Positions 1-3,726 of a DNA stretch of 6,788 bases are shown piece by piece. The stretch comes from CAYJAD01 sp964371505 (GTDB taxonomy: Bacteria > Desulfobacterota > Desulfovibrionia > Desulfovibrionales > Desulfovibrionaceae). The DNA is taken from assembly GCA_964371505.1 (NCBI GenBank), contig CAYJNG010000120.1, positions 1 through 6,788 of the forward strand, in the 5' to 3' direction. Numbering within the stretch: position 1 is the first letter of the stretch; each line of letters opens with the position of its first letter. A model generated the notes under the pieces. The model made no database searches. It had not been told where the DNA came from and saw nothing but the letters and a program-made list of their open reading frames with translations. A program made the position numbers and the translations under genes.

Positions 1-50
1 AGACCTTGCCATAGGCATGGTCTCGGAGTGCTGATAAAAGCAGCACGACC
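1..50 (+). other. Two adjacent hairpins with mutually exclusive pairing (unidentified structured DNA/RNA)
   Basis: Bases 1-10 pair with 14-23 around an ATA loop, with one T-T mismatch. Bases 28-33 (GTGCTG) pair with 41-46 (CAGCAC). GGTC at 19-22 can also pair with GACC at 47-50, which would extend the second hairpin at the cost of the first, so the two cannot both form fully. No T-run follows, so this does not look like an intrinsic terminator on this strand. It could be the 3' part of a structured leader or RNA truncated by the window edge, or a protein-binding dyad. I cannot assign it to a family. Confidence 0.35.
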
Positions 51-98
51 CAAAATAACGCATTGGATTCAGCGAAAAATTTTATAGACTTTTTATAG

Positions 99-152
99 AA
101 AATTTCTTGATATGTGCACTTACTTTAGTATACAAAAGTATCAAGAGATTTT
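99..152 (+). promoter_or_regulatory. Long inverted repeat running into a T-run, upstream of nrdD
   Basis: Bases 99-112 pair with 139-152 (core CTTGATA at 106-112 and TATCAAG at 139-145; one G-U pair) around a 26-base centre, and T149-156 follows directly. The centre holds a second dyad, TACTTT 121-126 with AAAGTA 135-140, which competes for bases 139-140 of the outer stem. It could act as a weak terminator or attenuator, but the stem has only two G-C pairs. Because it brackets the candidate -35 and -10 elements, an operator bound by a dimeric regulator is equally plausible. The pairing is seen; the role is inference. Confidence 0.4.
107..134 (+). promoter_or_regulatory. Candidate sigma70-type promoter for the nrd operon
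   Basis: TTGATA (107-112) and TATACA (129-134) are separated by 16 bases, giving five of six and four of six matches to the consensus -35 and -10. Transcription would begin near base 141, leaving a leader of roughly 90 bases before the nrdD start. This is the best pair I see upstream of the gene. The region is A/T-rich, so chance matches are easy. No second copy of a NrdR-type box is recognisable here. Confidence 0.35.
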
Positions 153-233
153 TTTTGCGACCTTACCTTGGCAAGGGCATTTATTATTTACATACATTTA
201 ACAAAAAAAATCCTATAACACACCTTAAATATT

Positions 234-2531
234 ATGCTAACTACCATTATAAAACGAGACGGCAGCAGTGTAGATTTTGACTCCACAAAAATTTTGCACG
301 CTATGAGCAATGCCAATAAGGCCGTTTGCCGTGAAAACACGGCAGGCGATGAAGAACTTATGTCCGCCACAGACCTTGCTTTTTTAACAGAAAAAGTTTG
401 CCAAAAGCTCCTAGCCGCAGAGTTGCATAATGTAGAAGAAATTCAAGATGTAGTAGAAGAAATGCTTATTCGTTTTGGGTATGCCAAGACAGCGAAAGCT
501 TATATTCTTTACCGCCATGAGCATGCTAAAATACGCCATGCAGAAGACAGCCTCATGGACATTTACAAAACCCTCACTTGGTCTGCTGCTGTAGAAGAAG
601 ATATTAAGCGTGAAAATGCAAATATTGACGGTGATACAGCCATGGGAACCATGCTCAGATACGGTTCTGAGGGGGCAAAGTATTTTGTGGACAACCACAT
701 TCTCCCCAGTGACATTGCCCATGCGCACAGCCATGGCGATATTCACATCCATGACAAAGATTTTTACATGCTTACGCAAACATGCTGCCAAATTGACCTT
801 ATAAAGCTTTTTAAGAAGGGATTTTCCACAGGTCATGGGCACTTGCGTGAACCTAATTCCATAGAAAGCTACGCCTCTTTGGCGTGTATTGCTATTCAAG
901 CCAATCAAAACGAAATGCATGGCGGGCAAAGTGTTCCCAACTTTGACTTTGCCATGGCGCAAGGTGTAGCCAAAACCTTTGCCATGGAATATCGCAAAGG
1001 CTTTGCTGCCTATTTACAGATTGCGCATGATCTTCAAGGTATAGATTTAGCTGCCATGGGCGTAGCGGATGCCAGTGTTCTTTTAGACGCCATTAAAACG
1101 CCTATCTGCATGAAAAATATGGACCAATTGTCCGCAGAATTTAACACATTGCAGCCAGAAATACTGCGCCCCCTATTACAAAAAACGCACGCACATGCCG
1201 TACGTGAGGCTTATAAAGCCACGGAAAGACGTTGCTATCAATCCATGGAAGCCTTTGTACACAATTTAAATACCATGAATTCTCGTGCAGGGGCACAGGT
1301 ACCTTTCTCTTCCATCAACTACGGTACCGATACTTCCCTTGAAGGCCGTATGGCAGTGAAAAATCTTTTGCTTGCCACTAAGGCTGGCCTTGGCAATGGG
1401 GAGACTTCCATTTTCCCTGTGCAAATTTTTAAAGTTAAAGAAGGTCTTAACTTCAACCCTGAAGACATTAACTATGACCTTTTTCAATTGGCCATGGAAA
1501 CTTCTGCCATGCGTCTTTTCCCCAACTTCAGCTTTTTGGACGCCCCCTTTAATCTTCAATATTATAAGCCTGGCGACTATAATAGCGAAGTGGGCTATAT
1601 GGGTTGCCGCACACGCGTGCTCGGTAATGTGTATGATAAAGAAAGAGAAGTTACCTGCGGGCGCGGTAATTTAAGCTTTACTTCCATTAACCTCCCTCGC
1701 ATAGCTTTGGAGGCCAAAGGCAATGAAGAGGCTTTCTTTGCGCTCTTTAACGAGCGCCTTGAGCTTGTGTACCGCCAGCTTTTGCACCGCTTAAAAATTC
1801 AAGGGGCAAAAAAAGTACGCAATTACCCATTCCTTATGGGACAAGGCATTTGGCTTGATTCTGATCAGCTTGGCTGGGACGATACCCTTGAAGAAGTATT
1901 AAAACACGGCACACTCACTTTAGGCTTCATTGGCCTTGCCGAAACGCTGGTAGTACTTACCGGAAAACACCATGGTGAAAGCGAAGAGTCTCAAAAACTT
2001 GGCATACGCATTATTAAATATATGCGTGACCATATTGACGCCAAAGCTGCAGCATCAGGACTAAACTTTACCCTCATTGCCACGCCTGCCGAAGGACTTA
2101 GCGGGCGCTTCGTGGCCCTTGATAGACACAAATTTGGTATAATTCCTCATGTTACAGACCGTGAGTATTACACAAATTCCTTCCACGTACCTGTGTACTA
2201 TCCTGTGGCTGCCTTTAAGAAAATTCAATGCGAGGCCCCCTATCATGCCTTTACCAACGCTGGACACATTACCTATGTGGAGCTCGATGGGGATACAAGC
2301 AAAAACATTCAAGCTTTTGAGTCCATTATTCGCTATATGCATTCGCAAGGCTGCGGCTATGGCTCCATTAACCATCCTCTAGACCGTGACCCTGTGTGCG
2401 GCTATGTGGGCGTTATTGGTGATGCCTGCCCACGCTGCGGGCGTAGAGAGAATGAACCCATTGATAAGGTAAAAATTGATGCCATACGCCGCCAACACTC
2501 TTTGCGGCCCTATACTGGCAGCACTGATTAA
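234..2531 (+). CDS. nrdD: Anaerobic ribonucleoside-triphosphate reductase, large chain lacking the glycyl-radical domain
   Basis: Class III reductases reduce ribonucleoside triphosphates to deoxy forms in the cytoplasm of anaerobically growing cells. Residues 1-100 form the N-terminal ATP cone (starts MLTTIIKRDGS, runs through LIRFGYAKTAKAYILYR), the allosteric activity site. The catalytic barrel follows, with TCCQIDL (Cys184/185) and the finger-loop motif GCRT at 457-460; Cys458 is the expected thiyl-radical residue. Near the C-terminus DxxC (719-722) and CPRC (732-735) form a zinc-like motif in which the first cysteine is replaced by aspartate. In single-chain NrdD the glycyl-radical loop comes next, but this protein ends at 765 after IRRQHSLRPYTGSTD with no such loop. 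That part is encoded separately at 2774-2941. The start fits the family's N-terminus exactly, although no Shine-Dalgarno sequence precedes it. The family call is very secure; symbol nrdD refers to the large part. Confidence 0.96.
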   Translation: MLTTIIKRDGSSVDFDSTKILHAMSNANKAVCRENTAGDEELMSATDLAFLTEKVCQKLLAAELHNVEEIQDVVEEMLIRFGYAKTAKAYILYRHEHAKIRHAEDSLMDIYKTLTWSAAVEEDIKRENANIDGDTAMGTMLRYGSEGAKYFVDNHILPSDIAHAHSHGDIHIHDKDFYMLTQTCCQIDLIKLFKKGFSTGHGHLREPNSIESYASLACIAIQANQNEMHGGQSVPNFDFAMAQGVAKTFAMEYRKGFAAYLQIAHDLQGIDLAAMGVADASVLLDAIKTPICMKNMDQLSAEFNTLQPEILRPLLQKTHAHAVREAYKATERRCYQSMEAFVHNLNTMNSRAGAQVPFSSINYGTDTSLEGRMAVKNLLLATKAGLGNGETSIFPVQIFKVKEGLNFNPEDINYDLFQLAMETSAMRLFPNFSFLDAPFNLQYYKPGDYNSEVGYMGCRTRVLGNVYDKEREVTCGRGNLSFTSINLPRIALEAKGNEEAFFALFNERLELVYRQLLHRLKIQGAKKVRNYPFLMGQGIWLDSDQLGWDDTLEEVLKHGTLTLGFIGLAETLVVLTGKHHGESEESQKLGIRIIKYMRDHIDAKAAASGLNFTLIATPAEGLSGRFVALDRHKFGIIPHVTDREYYTNSFHVPVYYPVAAFKKIQCEAPYHAFTNAGHITYVELDGDTSKNIQAFESIIRYMHSQGCGYGSINHPLDRDPVCGYVGVIGDACPRCGRRENEPIDKVKIDAIRRQHSLRPYTGSTD

Positions 2532-2561
2532 TTAAAAAGCTTTATATAAAAATTTTTCTGT

Positions 2562-2590
2562 GGAGAAAGGCTTTTTTAAGCCGCCTCTCC
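2562..2590 (+). other. Hairpin just downstream of nrdD
   Basis: GGAGA (2562-2566) pairs with TCTCC (2586-2590), and GGCTT (2569-2573) pairs with AAGCC (2578-2582) around a TTTT loop, with a small internal loop between the two helices. The sequence after it is C-rich rather than T-rich, so it is not a standard intrinsic terminator on the + strand. It might protect the nrdD 3' end or cause pausing. Confidence 0.4.
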
Positions 2591-2669
2591 CCAGCCCCCA
2601 ACTACAAAAAACTGCTTTGTTTACCGCATGGGCCAAAATAAAGCGCGTTTTGGGAAAGGATGGGGGGTA

Positions 2670-2722
2670 TGGGGGGAAGGAGAACCCTTTTTGGCGCTAG
2701 CAAAAGGTTCTCCTTCCCCCCA
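2670..2722 (+). repeat. Long imperfect inverted repeat (about 21 base pairs, one bulge)
   Basis: Bases 2670-2691 pair with 2702-2722: six G-C pairs at the base, then AAGGAGAA with TTCTCCTT, CC with GG, and TTTT with AAAA. One unpaired C lies in the left arm and the 10-base loop contains the palindrome GCTAGC. A stem this long in an intergenic region resembles repeated extragenic palindromes or processing signals. No T-run follows (bases 2722-2730 are A/C-rich). It sits between the two NrdD-encoding genes, so it could affect the ratio of the two products. Whether it recurs elsewhere in the genome cannot be seen here. Confidence 0.75.
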
Positions 2723-2760
2723 CAAAAAACAACTATAAGAAAAATAAACTTCTAACATAC

Positions 2761-2767
2761 AGGAGGA
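2761..2767 (+). promoter_or_regulatory. Strong Shine-Dalgarno site of the glycyl-radical subunit gene
   Basis: AGGAGGA lies six bases before the ATG at 2774. It is the best ribosome binding site in the window and is the main argument that the 55-codon frame is translated from its own start. The large chain upstream has no comparable site, which suggests the small chain may be made in excess. Confidence 0.85.
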
Positions 2768-2773
2768 AGCAAC

Positions 2774-2941
2774 ATGATTTATTGCAAAACCGACACAGAA
2801 ACCGTAGTAGCACCTGTAACCGTAGGTTGCAATGTGCCTTTTGAGCGCACACGCCGCATCACAGGTTACCTTGTGGGTACCCTTGACCGCTTTAACAATG
2901 CCAAAAAATCTGAGGAACGTGATAGAGTCAAGCATGCCTAA
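2774..2941 (+). CDS. Stand-alone glycyl-radical domain of anaerobic ribonucleotide reductase (small NrdD chain)
   Basis: This 55-residue protein begins MIYCKTDTETVV and ends DRVKHA. Residues 23-54 match the end of ordinary NrdD: RRITGYL (27-33), then DRFNNAKK (38-45) and RVKH (51-54). Gly31 is the expected radical-carrying glycine, which the NrdG activase would oxidise and which would then generate the thiyl radical on Cys458 of the large chain. Residues 1-22 do not resemble the region that precedes the loop in fused NrdD; they contain Cys4 and Cys19 of unknown role. A strong ribosome site precedes the ATG, and the stop overlaps the nrdG start by 8 bases, so the gene is placed between its two partners. 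Because the large chain lacks this domain, the protein is probably an obligatory subunit rather than a spare part like YfiD for pyruvate formate-lyase. An alternative, a remnant of a broken gene, is unlikely given the intact motif and signals. Confidence 0.9.
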   Translation: MIYCKTDTETVVAPVTVGCNVPFERTRRITGYLVGTLDRFNNAKKSEERDRVKHA

Positions 2942-3434
2942 TGCGCAGATTCGATTGCATGGCGTAGCTCCGGAATCCATCGTAGATGGCCCGGGGATAC
3001 GCTATGCCATATTTACCCAAGGGTGCCCTCATAATTGTGAAGGCTGCCACAACCCCGGCAGTCACGCCCCTCAAGCAGGCTACAATAAAGACGTACAAAG
3101 CCTGCTGCACGATATTTTAGAAAATCCACTCCTTTCCGGTGTGACTTTTTCCGGCGGTGAGCCCTTTATGCAAGCGGAAGCTTTATGCATTTTGGGGCGC
3201 TCCCTTAAGGAAAGACACATACATATCACCACATTTTCTGGCTACACGCTCCAAGCCCTAGAAGAGCTTGCCAAAAAGGCCCCTGCTGTGGCACAATTGT
3301 TAGAAATAACAGATATGCTTGTGGACGGGCCGTATGTGGCTGCGCTTTACCACGAAGAACTTGTATTTAAGGGCAGCTCTAATCAATGTATCTGGCACAA
3401 AAAAAACGGCACATGGCAGCTTGACGCTTCCTAA
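2934..3434 (+). CDS. nrdG: Anaerobic ribonucleotide reductase activating protein (radical-SAM activase)
   Basis: NrdG is a cytoplasmic radical S-adenosylmethionine enzyme that uses a [4Fe-4S] cluster to abstract hydrogen from the NrdD glycine. With the start at 2934 the protein has 166 residues, close to the family's usual 150-170. It shows IVDGPGIR (16-23), the cluster motif CPHNCEGC (Cys31, Cys35, Cys38), the SAM-binding GGE at 74-76 in VTFSGGEPF, FSGYTLQAL, and the terminal LVDGPY...FKGSSNQ signature. The open frame extends upstream to 2832, but that part overlaps the small NrdD gene in another frame and has no family resemblance. The ATG at 2934 gives the expected N-terminus and overlaps the previous stop (ATGCCTAA), which points to translational coupling; GAGGA at 2912-2916 is too far to serve well. 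Its substrate here would be Gly31 of the separate small chain. Confidence 0.95.
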   Translation: MPNAQIRLHGVAPESIVDGPGIRYAIFTQGCPHNCEGCHNPGSHAPQAGYNKDVQSLLHDILENPLLSGVTFSGGEPFMQAEALCILGRSLKERHIHITTFSGYTLQALEELAKKAPAVAQLLEITDMLVDGPYVAALYHEELVFKGSSNQCIWHKKNGTWQLDAS

Positions 3435-3454
3435 AATGCTTGCACGCCGTTTTT
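3402..3454 (+). terminator. Possible intrinsic terminator overlapping the nrdG end
   Basis: AAAAACGGC (3402-3410) pairs perfectly with GCCGTTTTT (3446-3454), and an inner helix is possible between GCAGC (3416-3420) and GCTTGC (3438-3443) with one bulged base. The T-run is part of the stem's 3' arm, as in A-tract/T-tract terminators. The left arm lies inside the nrdG coding sequence. The loop is long, so strength is uncertain. It would separate the nrd operon from the TIR gene. Confidence 0.4.
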
Positions 3455-3530
3455 AGTTGCTGCATACTTTGTCCACACGTATCCTCGCTTTTTACTGTGC
3501 CCACGCGGCCTCTATCTCCTCGCATATACC

Positions 3531-3546
3531 ATAGGCCATAGCCTAT
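3531..3546 (+). repeat. Short palindrome
   Basis: ATAGGC (3531-3536) and GCCTAT (3541-3546) form an inverted repeat around CATA. It is the size of a typical operator half-site pair and lies about 180 bases before the TIR gene start. A function is not established by the sequence alone. Confidence 0.4.
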
Positions 3547-3553
3547 ATTTGCC

Positions 3554-3595
3554 TTATTGCGTTTGCATTATTGCGCGTGCCTTGCTGCGCGTGCT
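3554..3595 (+). repeat. Three degenerate tandem copies of a 14-base unit
   Basis: The copies are TTATTGCGTTTGCA (3554-3567), TTATTGCGCGTGCC (3568-3581) and TTGCTGCGCGTGCT (3582-3595). Copies one and two share TTATTGCG exactly; copies two and three share TGCGCGTGC exactly. Bases 3540-3553 show a further weak resemblance (TTTGC in phase). The array ends 131 bases before the TIR gene. It could be a set of regulator binding sites in near one-and-a-third helical-turn spacing, or a slippage product. Confidence 0.6.
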
Positions 3596-3726
3596 TGTGA
3601 TTTCTTTGGCGTAATGCCTCAGATTCCAATAAAAAAGTACGCATGTACAAGACATACCCTACTGCAACATGCAGCTTTCTTTTTCGCTGTTGTCGTAACA
3701 TATAGCCATGCCAATAGAGAAGTATT

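Larger units (their letters stand above)
2532..2773. other. Gene-free spacer between the two NrdD parts, with two hairpins and a G-rich tract
   Basis: This 242-base gap separates the catalytic chain from the glycyl-radical chain. It contains a smaller hairpin at 2562-2590, G-rich runs at 2652-2676, and a long hairpin at 2670-2722. No open frame here looks like a protein, and neither hairpin is followed by a T-run, so readthrough into the downstream genes is plausible. The spacer is long for an operon, so RNA processing, attenuation or a separate promoter for the distal genes is possible. Confidence 0.7.
3435..3726. other. Intergenic region before the TIR gene
   Basis: These 292 bases hold no convincing gene. 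A 60-codon frame starting at 3557 runs over the start of the TIR gene and lacks a ribosome site or family resemblance. Visible structure is the palindrome at 3531-3546 and the 14-base tandem repeats at 3554-3595. A weak promoter-like pair, TTGGCG (3606-3611) and AATAAA (3628-3633), is the best I can offer for the downstream gene. GAGAAG at 3717-3722 is its likely ribosome site. Confidence 0.6.

Noticed and set aside
1..10. Tail of a cobalamin riboswitch (AGACCTTGCC resembles the conserved GAGACCTGCC end)
   Set aside because: Only about ten bases are available, one base is inserted relative to the pattern, and the rest of the aptamer would lie outside the window, so it cannot be supported.
99..152. 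FNR/CRP-type site from TTGAT and ATCAA
   Set aside because: The two halves are 28 bases apart, whereas this protein family needs about four bases between them.
60..233. NrdR boxes upstream of nrdD
   Set aside because: I looked for the paired ACA-A/T-rich-TGT pattern with roughly three-turn spacing and found no convincing match.
411..962. Long antisense open frame (183 codons) within nrdD, and similar antisense frames within the TIR gene
   Set aside because: They lie opposite strongly supported genes, have low-complexity shadow-like translations and no start signals. They are by-products of codon choice.
2531..2774. Intron or frameshift splitting a single nrdD gene
   Set aside because: The small frame has its own strong ribosome site and an N-terminal part that does not continue the large chain, and the 242-base spacer shows no group I intron features. 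The stop at 2529-2531 is followed by further stops and A/T-rich sequence, so a simple base error would not join the parts.
2832..2933. Upstream extension of nrdG to the ATG at 2832 or 2898
   Set aside because: The extra residues overlap the coding frame of the small NrdD chain, do not resemble NrdG N-termini, and lack a ribosome site. The 2934 start gives the family length.
3554..3595. CRISPR array
   Set aside because: The repeats are 14 bases and directly abutting, with no spacers, and no cas gene is present.
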